Assembly: GCF_028823535.1 (NCBI RefSeq)
Contig: NZ_JAQIYM010000090.1
Span: 868,001-932,000 of the forward strand
From: Pseudomonas serbica
Lineage (GTDB): Bacteria > Pseudomonadota > Gammaproteobacteria > Pseudomonadales > Pseudomonadaceae
DNA length: 64,000 nt
Direction: 5' to 3'
Notes under the pieces: generated by a model
The model's input: the letters and a program-made list of their open reading frames with translations, nothing else
Database searches by the model: none
Told to the model about the DNA's origin: nothing
Translations under genes and position numbers: made by a program
Shown: one piece after another, positions 50,583-57,712 of the stretch
Position numbering within the stretch: the stretch's first letter is position 1
How the letters are laid out: each line of letters begins with the position of its first letter

Positions 50583-50888
50583 TCAGAGTGGCGTAGGGGC
50601 TTGGTTGGCGTCATTTTCAGGCGGGTCGCGGAACCAGACTTTACGAATTTTGCGGCGCTGTGTTCCAGACATGGCAGCCAGCTTCTCGGCCAATTCAATG
50701 GCCTGCGGATCGCCAAGTTCGCGAGCATCCTGCAATGCTGAGTTAGCAAAACACTGCTCCCATTTGCCATCGTCGAGCATCACATGGAATATTCCTCCGA
50801 CGTCGTTACCGGGGAGGGCATACCAGGCCTTCACCAGCGGAATGACCTCCGGAATAGTTGGTTTTTTCTTTGGCTGATCGGTGTCCAT
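50583..50888 (-). CDS. Hypothetical protein, 101 residues
   Basis: ATG 50888 (M-D-T-D-Q-P-K-K-K-P) chosen over 50918. Middle reads Y-A-L-P-G-N-D-V-G-G-I-F-H-V-M-L-D-D-G, then an acidic helix and a basic tail (Q-R-R-K-I-R-K-V-W). First gene of the 50888-49381 minus-strand group. Function unknown. Confidence 0.55.
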   Translation of the reverse strand: MDTDQPKKKPTIPEVIPLVKAWYALPGNDVGGIFHVMLDDGKWEQCFANSALQDARELGDPQAIELAEKLAAMSGTQRRKIRKVWFRDPPENDANQAPTPL

Positions 50889-50889
50889 A

Positions 50890-51234
50890 CGATGATTCCT
50901 TGATTTTGCGATATGCAAGGAATGTATGACTCTAGGGGTAATTCGTCAAGCGTTTTTCTGCAAATAACCCAGAAACGAAAGGGCCACCCATAGGGTGGCC
51001 AGAGTGAAAAAGTATATACGAATGACGAATTACGAAAGACGTGTGAAGCGCGTCGGTTCGGGCATGACCGTTAAGCTCGCCAACTTAGGGGTCGATTGGT
51101 CGACTGCCATCGAAACTACGACTGCATCATTATCCGATTTTGGTCACTCTCTCGGGTTTCGTTGACCTGCGTGATTCCCGAAGAAATCAAGGCGCTGCTT
51201 ATCCCAAGCTTGGCAGCGCTGCGCAGAGAAAAGG
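50890..51234. other. Intergenic region, about 345 bp
   Basis: Contains the terminator at 50973-51000, leader DNA for the minus gene at 50888, and a 47-codon plus-strand frame (51022-51165) that lacks a ribosome-binding site. No repeat or RNA structure seen otherwise. Confidence 0.55.
50973..51000 (-). terminator. Rho-independent terminator
   Basis: GGCCACCC / GGGTGGCC stem with a three-base loop and a T-rich tail on the minus strand. It ends transcription coming from 51804-51235. Confidence 0.75.
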
Positions 51235-51804
51235 TTACTTGCCCAGGTACGCCCACTCGGTAGGGGTCAGATCCAGGGTCAACATGTTGCTGTGGTTCAT
51301 CTGGCTGATCTGGTCATTAAGCGAATCCAGGCTGGCCGAGATGCCTTTTTGCTTGACGCCCAGCTCGGCGATCATGGTGTCTGACAGCACGTTGATGTTC
51401 ACAGCAGCCGTCGAGTTGGCACTTTTCAGCCGCTCGAAATATTCCGGCACCTGATTGTACTCAATGGCGTCACTGCCATAGGATTTTTGCGTGCGTTGCA
51501 CACTGTTGACCCAAGCCAGTTTTTTGGTCAGCAAGTTGCGCTCTTTGAGCAGGGAGTTCAAACCAATCAGATCATTAGCCTCCGAAATCCTCAGGGCCAG
51601 GGTGACAGCCATGTCGTGCATGCTATCCAATACTTCCAGTTCTTTTCTGAACTGGGTACGTTGCTCGACGACGCGGGCGGCATCAGTGGTGACACGTGCA
51701 GACAACGGACGCGCCAGCTGAGCAATCTCGGCCTGCTTTGCATCGATTTCACGCTGAAGACGCTCGGCAAGCTTATGGGCAGCAGCGATGGTGATCTGGG
51801 TCAT
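51235..51804 (-). CDS. Coiled-coil protein, 189 residues
   Basis: ATG 51804. Almost wholly helical: L-A-E-R-L-Q-R-E-I-D-A-K-Q-A-E-I, R-K-E-L-E-V-L-D-S-M-H-D, L-L-K-E-R-N-L-L-T-K-K-L, and a C-terminal L-D-S-L-N-D-Q-I-S-Q-M. No membrane segment. Driven by a good promoter with an operator-like palindrome (51843-51872). Function unknown. Confidence 0.65.
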   Translation of the reverse strand: MTQITIAAAHKLAERLQREIDAKQAEIAQLARPLSARVTTDAARVVEQRTQFRKELEVLDSMHDMAVTLALRISEANDLIGLNSLLKERNLLTKKLAWVNSVQRTQKSYGSDAIEYNQVPEYFERLKSANSTAAVNINVLSDTMIAELGVKQKGISASLDSLNDQISQMNHSNMLTLDLTPTEWAYLGK

Positions 51805-51842
51805 CAAAATTCCCTGAAATCTTAGGAGATAAGCAATGGCGG

Positions 51843-51872
51843 CGACTATAGTCGAAAATTGCTGACTGTCAA
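51843..51872 (-). promoter_or_regulatory. Sigma70-type promoter with palindrome over the -10
   Basis: On the minus strand TTGACA, 16-base spacer, TATAGT. The perfect 12-bp palindrome CGACTATAGTCG (51843-51854) covers the -10 and is a candidate repressor site. Confidence 0.65.
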
Positions 51873-51879
51873 TACATTG

Positions 51880-52341
51880 CTATTGTTTCTTCATCACGCC
51901 GGACAAGGTCGCATAGCTGCCATTTTGGCGCTTCAACAAGAAGGCGCTATTTTTCGCAGGCCGCAGGACACTCCATGTCTCCCTGGAGGGCTCTCGAGTT
52001 TCCTGGCCCTCTACGGGTAGCCACGTGACGACCACGTCCACCTGGTCTCGATCCGGAGTGAATTTCACGCATTCAGGTAGGGAGCCTGAGCGACGGGATA
52101 CCACGGTCATCGGAATCCAGATAACGCCTTCGGCAATGGCACCAGGACGCGGACATTCATCGAAGCCTTTGACCACCGCTTCATGCCCGCCGACCGTCAT
52201 GGGAAGGTAGGGCTCGATGAAAACAGCGATAGGCGGCCCGAAGACAGAGCCTTGCTCGACTGTCTTTTGAGAAAAATCGCAGCCGGCTAACGCCGAAAGG
52301 GCGACTACACAGGACAAGAATCGTACCGACTTCTGCTTCAT
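51880..52341 (-). CDS. Lipoprotein of unknown function
   Basis: 153 residues. Signal K-Q-K-S-V-R-F-L-S-C-V-V-A-L-S-A and lipobox L-A-G-C at residues 18-21 predict lipidation; Asp at +2 of the mature protein suggests inner-membrane retention. The mature part is beta-like with two further cysteines (D-E-C-P-R-P, L-P-E-C-V). Just upstream of the coiled-coil gene promoter; possibly cotranscribed into it. Not recognised. Confidence 0.65.
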   Translation of the reverse strand: MKQKSVRFLSCVVALSALAGCDFSQKTVEQGSVFGPPIAVFIEPYLPMTVGGHEAVVKGFDECPRPGAIAEGVIWIPMTVVSRRSGSLPECVKFTPDRDQVDVVVTWLPVEGQETREPSRETWSVLRPAKNSAFLLKRQNGSYATLSGVMKKQ

Positions 52342-52464
52342 GGAGATGGTCTTCTTTGGTGAGGATCGACGACCTGACCGTCGAATCTGAGAAACGACCG
52401 AAAGGCTAACACCAGAGCATTCGTTTGACTATTCCCTTGGTCTTTTGGGGGCCCCATTCATAAC

Positions 52465-52495
52465 AAAAACGCCCCGGAGCTAAGTCACGGGGCGC
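52465..52495 (-). terminator. Rho-independent terminator
   Basis: CGCCCCG / CGGGGCG stem with an 11-base loop and TTTTTG on the minus strand, ending the 52968-52525 gene. Confidence 0.8.
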
Positions 52496-52524
52496 TTCAA
52501 TTTACAGCTCGCGAAAGCCTGGGG

Positions 52525-52968
52525 TTATGGCTGTGGCCCATCGCTGTCCGGCACGTGCTGCTTCTTGGCGCCTTTGCTTGTGTGCTTGAAGAACTCGGCA
52601 ACATGGCGTTCTACCTCTTGAACGCTCTGCTCATGTGATCTGCCGATATAGGCTGCGACATCGTGGCCAAGCTCATTGAAGATCTTGCCATCGGCGTGAA
52701 TCAGCATTTCCGCGACGGAGCCGTGATCGTCCTGGATCTCATCGTCTGACACATAGTCATCGTCATCTTCGTCGAGGCCGTCTTCATCACGGCTGGCGAT
52801 GGCATGCTTGATGTCTTCGTTGATGCTGGCCTGTGCCTGCTCGAGCGTATCGAACAGCAGAATACCTGAGTATTCAAAGCCGCCGTTCAGCTTGAAGCTG
52901 GTCAGGGCGTAATCGCGCATTTCGTGTTCAATGGCGAAACGTTTGATCGGGGTGGCAGGGGCGGTCAT
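52525..52968 (-). CDS. Acidic hypothetical protein, paralogue of 57239-57622
   Basis: 147 residues, ATG 52968 (AGGAG six bases upstream). A strongly acidic insert (D-E-D-D-D-D-Y-V-S-D-D-E) precedes M-L-I-H-A-D-G-K-I-F-N-E-L-G-H-D-V-A-A-Y, a block that matches L-I-L-H-A-D-G-S-L-F-D-D-V-G-R-E-V-V-S-H in the gene at 57239. The two flank the ATPase/ArdC block. Soluble, function unknown. Confidence 0.65.
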   Translation of the reverse strand: MTAPATPIKRFAIEHEMRDYALTSFKLNGGFEYSGILLFDTLEQAQASINEDIKHAIASRDEDGLDEDDDDYVSDDEIQDDHGSVAEMLIHADGKIFNELGHDVAAYIGRSHEQSVQEVERHVAEFFKHTSKGAKKQHVPDSDGPQP

Positions 52969-53107
52969 GCCGGTTCTCCTGGGTAATCGGGGTATCGTCA
53001 TTCGATGGTACCCAGGGAGAAGGTTTGACATCCAGGGATTTTTAAACGACGACAGCCTGGCTAGATGGGTTCTGCCGCCTGGTCACGGCTAGAACAATGC
53101 CAATGAA

Positions 53108-53135
53108 TTGTCAAATCAAAAGCCGCCGGTATACT
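53108..53135 (+). promoter_or_regulatory. Sigma70-type promoter for the AAA+ gene
   Basis: TTGTCA, 16-base spacer, TATACT, 24 bases before ATG 53160. Confidence 0.65.
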
Positions 53136-53159
53136 GCCATAAAATACAGGTGAGTGCTC

Positions 53160-55169
53160 ATGGCTAAATCGACTGGTAATGGTTCTGAAACGACTGGCAA
53201 TGAATTTGAGGCGGAAAAGGCCGGTATTGATATCAAATCCGGATCTACAGAACTGGACGGCGAGGGCCAGGCCGCTGGGGGTGCGAAAATTTCATTGATT
53301 GATCACTTGAGGGAGGTGTCCTTCGACACGCACCCAGACGAAGTGATTTTCACCGAACCAAAGGCCTTGCTCGACTATCTTCATGAAAACAAGGGGACAG
53401 ATCTCTCGAACGTACGGTTCAGTGTGCAGGCAGAAGGACTCGTTCAGGATTTCAGAGGTGTTCATCCTGATTTAGCGCTTGAGGCGCTGGTTTTCTGCAA
53501 GCGTCCGCAAGAAGATCACCTGACCAACGCAGTGAGCAATCTATATGCCAAACAACTGAATAGTATGCTCCCTGTTAATAACCAATGGTTAGAAGTAAAT
53601 AACTTTATTGATAGCGTCTTGGATGCGCTAGCAACACTTAACCTAGCTTCTGTCATTAAATTTCACGAAGACAAGTTAAAACTTTCATTTCGTGATATCT
53701 CGCTAAAGAGTTACAACAAGACAGCTGAAGTTAGTCCATTTGTTTTTGAGTACATCTGCGATTCGTATTCGAAAAAGCTATCAGGTTTCGGTGAATCAGG
53801 CTATTCAATTATCTATAAAAATTTGTTGTCATTCTTTAGAGAAGTTGACATTAAAGATGGTGATAAGGTTGTCGGCCATCCGGTTACCACTGGGCTACTC
53901 AAAATAAAGGTTGATAATGGTGTTTTTGAAAGCGATCTTACCAACTATTTCACTACACAATTGTCGTTGTGCGAAACTTTATTTTTCAGAGTTATATTAC
54001 CTCTGGTGATGCTTGACAATGGCGTGAAGAAGTCATTCCAATCAACATTGCTGTCGGAAGACGTTCTAGAAACGAAGCGTGAGATTATTCGAGCTGTTTA
54101 TATCTGCTTTTTGTCAAAGATCGATTTCGTTAGAAGTGTTTTGAATGTTGCTTCAGCAAAATTAAGCGATATAGCGACGCTTGACTACAATCCAGACGCT
54201 GGCGCTAAGAAAAAAACATCTTCTGCCGTGAAAGTTGAGGTAGAGGGAAGGAATGAGTGGTTCTATCCGACAAAAAATGAGTATGAGAGCGAATTGGTCG
54301 GGTTGAATGGTAAAACTTCTTCGTCGAAGGACGTGGAGAAGCTCGACGCGCTTGGAAAGAAATACTCGAATCTCCAAAATGTCATTGATTACATCAAGCC
54401 CTATGTTCGTTACTCCTACCTGAAAAGCTTGCCTTTGAGCTTTCCGCCATTGCTCATCGCCGGCCCGCCTGGCATTGGTAAATCTAAGTTCATGCAGGAG
54501 CTGTTTGATGCTTTGGGGTTCACGCCCCAGACGCTTCATTCCTCGCAGTTTACCAGCGGTTGGTCATTGGTCGGGATGCAAACCGGCTGGAATTCTGCGC
54601 ACCAAGGAATTGTAGCTAAGACCATGCAGGATCAGATGTTGTACAACCCGCTTATTTGTTTTGATGAAGTTGATAAAATTCAAAAAAATAACGAGCACGT
54701 CTCCGTTGAAAGTGCCTTGATGAGGCTGCTAGAGCCCATTGAGGCCAAGAATTTCAGGGATGCGCATTTTAACGCGCCACATGACGTGTCTGGCGTTAAC
54801 TGGATTTTCAGCTGCAATCAGCCAAGAATGATGCAGTTTGCATTGCGGTCGCGCATGCACACTATTTTTGTCTATCCGCCAACCAAGCGCAAGGACATTG
54901 ATAATATCCATATGAATATCTGGATGGATCTTATTAAACAAGAAAACGCCAGTGATGAAATTTACAGTTCGTTGAGCCCCGATATCCTGGATGACCTGGC
55001 TGAGGAGTATTACGACGAACTTCAGTTCAGGGCCTCAAGTCAGCGCCTGGAAAAGGCGATGAAGGTACTTATCTCAAGTCTTGAACCTGGGTTCAAAAAG
55101 GCATTGAGCCTGAATGACCTGCTCGACCCGAAAGGATCTACGGTTATTAAACCCATCGTTCTTCACTGA
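53160..55169 (+). CDS. Lon-like AAA+ ATPase without a protease domain
   Basis: 669 residues, ATG 53160 (AGGTGA seven bases upstream). The first 400 residues are of unknown fold, AT-rich DNA with many K, N, F and Y. Then Walker A G-P-P-G-I-G-K-S near residues 436-443, L-V-G-M-Q-T-G-W near 470, Walker B L-I-C-F-D-E-V-D-K near 498-506, and N-W-I-F-S-C-N-Q-P with arginine fingers R-S-R-M-H. This is the Lon-type AAA+ module; no serine-lysine protease domain follows. It likely remodels or unfolds a partner. Base composition differs sharply from neighbours, implying separate acquisition. Confidence 0.85.
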   Translation: MAKSTGNGSETTGNEFEAEKAGIDIKSGSTELDGEGQAAGGAKISLIDHLREVSFDTHPDEVIFTEPKALLDYLHENKGTDLSNVRFSVQAEGLVQDFRGVHPDLALEALVFCKRPQEDHLTNAVSNLYAKQLNSMLPVNNQWLEVNNFIDSVLDALATLNLASVIKFHEDKLKLSFRDISLKSYNKTAEVSPFVFEYICDSYSKKLSGFGESGYSIIYKNLLSFFREVDIKDGDKVVGHPVTTGLLKIKVDNGVFESDLTNYFTTQLSLCETLFFRVILPLVMLDNGVKKSFQSTLLSEDVLETKREIIRAVYICFLSKIDFVRSVLNVASAKLSDIATLDYNPDAGAKKKTSSAVKVEVEGRNEWFYPTKNEYESELVGLNGKTSSSKDVEKLDALGKKYSNLQNVIDYIKPYVRYSYLKSLPLSFPPLLIAGPPGIGKSKFMQELFDALGFTPQTLHSSQFTSGWSLVGMQTGWNSAHQGIVAKTMQDQMLYNPLICFDEVDKIQKNNEHVSVESALMRLLEPIEAKNFRDAHFNAPHDVSGVNWIFSCNQPRMMQFALRSRMHTIFVYPPTKRKDIDNIHMNIWMDLIKQENASDEIYSSLSPDILDDLAEEYYDELQFRASSQRLEKAMKVLISSLEPGFKKALSLNDLLDPKGSTVIKPIVLH

Positions 55170-55180
55170 TCAGTAATTGA

Positions 55181-55209
55181 AAAGGGAGCCCAGCGGCTCC
55201 CTCTTAAAA
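55181..55209 (+). terminator. Rho-independent terminator
   Basis: GGGAGCC / GGCTCCC stem with a four-base loop, followed by TCTT, 15 bases after the AAA+ gene. It lies between convergent genes. Confidence 0.75.
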
Positions 55210-55223
55210 TTACAGCACAAGCA

Positions 55224-56246
55224 TTACATGCTGAATTCTTCTTCAAGCTCTTCTTCGTCTTCGAGAGCACCTGGTTCTTTTTCCAGTTTCAACTCAAATT
55301 CCATGATGAACTTCAGGATTTTTTCCGCGTCGGCGGCGGCCCGGAAGATTTCCAGCGGTTCGTCCCTTAGATTCTGAATCCAACTTGCGACATATGCCAC
55401 GTGGTTACCAGGATCATGGCCAAGACCCAGTTCTTCACCAATGATCATACTTGCGATCTCGGCCCGCAATTCTTCTTTGGCATAGCTTTGAGTGCCAAAT
55501 TGCCCAGACATTTCACGTTTTAGTCGAGAGGGGTGGCCCGACCAGTGACCGAGTTCATGGAACACGGTGGCGTAGTAACCGGACTGCTCAGGGAATTGAG
55601 CTTTCGGCGGCATGTGGATTCTGTCAGCCACGGTCATGTAAAACGCCTCATTCACTTGATCGTGGTGAATCTGCGCTCCTGACGCCTTGAGGATGGCTTC
55701 AGCTCGATCAATTTGAGCCCAACCGGCTTCGGGCTTGGGTTTGATCACAACTTCTGGCAGGCCATCGATCTGTTCGGCGTTGAACACGGTGGCAGTGGTC
55801 ACCAGCGGCCTGGAGAACTTTTGGGTCTCCTTGACGTTTTTGCCGTCCGGCCCTTTGATCGGCTGGCCATCTTCACCTTTTTTCGAGGTGACTTTGCTGG
55901 TCGACCAAAACTGGATCTTCGTGCCTTTTGAGCCTTTTTTTACACAAGCGCCAATGGCCAGAGCCTGCTTGAAGGTCATCCAACGATTGTCTGTGAAACC
56001 GGTAGACATCAGCGCCAGGAGGTTAATCCCGTTGTAGCGCTTCTTGGTTGTTGGGTTGTAGGGCAGGAGACCACCGGCCTGGCTTGGATCCCCTGGTTTC
56101 CACGGGATTGTCCACGGCGCAGTGCCGGCTTCCAGTTGGGCGATCAGGCGCTCGGCGACAACATTCGCGAAGGGTTTTTCCTCTTCGGTGCTTTCGCGGC
56201 GCTTAAAAGCTTTCTTGGTTTTTGCCTTTTTTTCTTCGCTACTCAT
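55224..56246 (-). CDS. ardC: ArdC-type antirestriction protein (zincin)
   Basis: 340 residues from ATG 56246. N-terminal ArdC domain (W-T-I-P-W-K-P-G-D, Y-N-G-I-N-L-L-A-L, W-M-T-F-K-Q-A near residues 35-110) followed by a metallopeptidase-like domain with H-E-L-G-H-W-S-G-H at about 229-237 and D-x-x-x-x-E-E-L-R-A-E-I further on. ArdC proteins bind single-stranded DNA and protect incoming plasmid DNA from host restriction. It is usually expressed early in the recipient. Unusually acidic C-terminal tail (D-E-E-E-L-E-E-E-F). It overlaps the 55-residue gene upstream. Confidence 0.92.
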   Translation of the reverse strand: MSSEEKKAKTKKAFKRRESTEEEKPFANVVAERLIAQLEAGTAPWTIPWKPGDPSQAGGLLPYNPTTKKRYNGINLLALMSTGFTDNRWMTFKQALAIGACVKKGSKGTKIQFWSTSKVTSKKGEDGQPIKGPDGKNVKETQKFSRPLVTTATVFNAEQIDGLPEVVIKPKPEAGWAQIDRAEAILKASGAQIHHDQVNEAFYMTVADRIHMPPKAQFPEQSGYYATVFHELGHWSGHPSRLKREMSGQFGTQSYAKEELRAEIASMIIGEELGLGHDPGNHVAYVASWIQNLRDEPLEIFRAAADAEKILKFIMEFELKLEKEPGALEDEEELEEEFSM

Positions 56247-56406
56247 CGTCGTCGCTACCCTCAACATCCTCAAGTGTGAGCGCGTCCTCGACGAAGAACC
56301 CGGCATGTTTCGCTTCGCGTTGATCGAACTCGACGAAATTGCCGTGCTCAGCGTCGGCCAGTTTGGCGTGGACACGTTCGCGCAGGGTCATGTTGGCGTT
56401 AATCAT
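56239..56406 (-). CDS. Small acidic protein coupled to ardC
   Basis: 55 residues from ATG 56406 with AGGGG nine bases upstream. Sequence starts M-I-N-A-N-M-T-L-R-E-R-V and ends in an acidic run (G-S-D-D-D-E). Its TAG lies inside the ardC start (ATGAGTAG), so ardC translation is coupled to it. Homologue unknown. Confidence 0.6.
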   Translation of the reverse strand: MINANMTLRERVHAKLADAEHGNFVEFDQREAKHAGFFVEDALTLEDVEGSDDDE

Positions 56407-56519
56407 GTTCTGTTACCCCTAATGGTTTAAGTATGGCTATGGAGCCTGAGGCTTTGCAAAAGCGCAGAGACGATTCCTGAATATAACGTAAGTTCAGGCT
56501 CCCGGCTTCCTAGCCGCGC

Positions 56520-57074
56520 TTAAAGGTTCAAGTCTTCCGTGAAGTGGCGGGTAATGCTGGAACGCAGGCCAAACTCAGTCTCAGCTCTGTAGAGGGTGGT
56601 CTGCAGCGTGGTTCTGGCGATAGGGCAGGCGGCAAAATTCAGTTGGTTGCGCAGGCCACCCATCCTCACTTCGGCGTCTTTGGCGGTAGGGCTTTCCTGG
56701 TCATTGGTTAAGAGCAGGCACTCGTACGAAAAGAGTTCTTTGGCGATCTGTTCAGCCTCGATTTTGCTTGGCGGAAGCTGCCAAAGGAGGCTGTCGGTCG
56801 TGAAAAATCGCCTACCCAGATCGTCGTTGAACGACTTTATGTCGGCGCTGGCCACGATTTGTTCACCCTGCCAAATGGTCATCCGGTGAGCTTCTTGATC
56901 TTTGGTGATCAGGCCTTCGATGCTGTCGACACAGGCATAGGCAATCTTGTAGGCGTTGAGGAGGGTGTCCTCACTGCCATAAGGGATTCCCGTGTAATCG
57001 AGAATGCCATCACCGATCACCGGGGCGTGCGAGTAAATGAACAGCTTCAGCTGAAACTGGTTGTAGTCTGGCAT
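56520..57074 (-). CDS. Hypothetical protein with FxxDLNL tail
   Basis: 184 residues from ATG 57074. Mixed alpha/beta with an N-terminal strand pair (Q-F-Q-L-K-L-F-I-Y-S-H-A-P), acidic and rich in E. The last residues T-R-H-F-T-E-D-L-N-L resemble the family tail (F-x-x-D-L-G-L with G replaced by N). The body shows no visible similarity to the family. It could be an adaptor or a short relative. Confidence 0.6.
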   Translation of the reverse strand: MPDYNQFQLKLFIYSHAPVIGDGILDYTGIPYGSEDTLLNAYKIAYACVDSIEGLITKDQEAHRMTIWQGEQIVASADIKSFNDDLGRRFFTTDSLLWQLPPSKIEAEQIAKELFSYECLLLTNDQESPTAKDAEVRMGGLRNQLNFAACPIARTTLQTTLYRAETEFGLRSSITRHFTEDLNL

Positions 57075-57238
57075 GTTGTTTCCTCAGCTAATTCATCTCA
57101 TCAGTTTACCGATGGAGTCGACAGGAAATCTCAGGGTGGTGAGCCAATACATGCAATAAGTCACCAAGGACTGGCTTCGGGTTGCCCCTGCCTACGATCC
57201 CTGGGTACTCTGGGTTGATGACCATTCAGGAGTGAATC

Positions 57239-57622
57239 ATGAGCAAAACGATGGTGGTATACGGGCTCGAAGCGGATACCTTGTGCGGCAGGGGGTTTTC
57301 ACTCACTGAATACGATCTGGAGACGGGCAAAAATTACAATACGCTCGAGCTTTTCACCTCCAGGAAAGCTGCCGATAAAGATCTCAAAGACGAGATCAAG
57401 AGCGGCCATCTGGAAGTCGGTGATTTTGAGGTTTCCGAACTGATCCTTCATGCCGATGGTTCCCTGTTTGACGATGTAGGCCGGGAGGTGGTTTCTCACC
57501 TGGCTTCGCAGAACAATCAGACCGAAGCTGAAGTTAAGACCTGCCTCAGGGATTTTTATGAGGCCGAGCAGGCCAGGCTGCAGCGTAAACCTGAGGCGTC
57601 AAGCGAAGGGCCGAGCTTCTAG
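57239..57622 (+). CDS. Acidic hypothetical protein, paralogue of 52525-52968
   Basis: 127 residues from ATG 57239 with AGGAG seven bases upstream. It shares the L-I-L-H-A-D-G-S-L-F-D-D-V-G block with 52525-52968. The N-terminus is shorter and the acidic insert is missing. Soluble; function unknown. Confidence 0.65.
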   Translation: MSKTMVVYGLEADTLCGRGFSLTEYDLETGKNYNTLELFTSRKAADKDLKDEIKSGHLEVGDFEVSELILHADGSLFDDVGREVVSHLASQNNQTEAEVKTCLRDFYEAEQARLQRKPEASSEGPSF

Positions 57623-57634
57623 TCCGCTTCACCC

Positions 57635-57653
57635 AAGGCGCCCGGTGCGCCTT
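57635..57653 (+). terminator. Weak hairpin after 57239-57622
   Basis: AAGGCGC / GCGCCTT stem with a five-base loop and no T-run, 13 bases after the stop. Confidence 0.45.
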
Positions 57654-57712
57654 GTGGTCGCCGCTCAGCCTGAGCTATGTTGGGGTATCTCCGTTTGCCC
57701 GGTGTGCCCCTG

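Noticed and set aside
51022..51165. 47-codon plus-strand frame in the 50.9-51.2 kb gap
   Set aside because: No ribosome-binding site, no conserved feature; a real small gene cannot be excluded.
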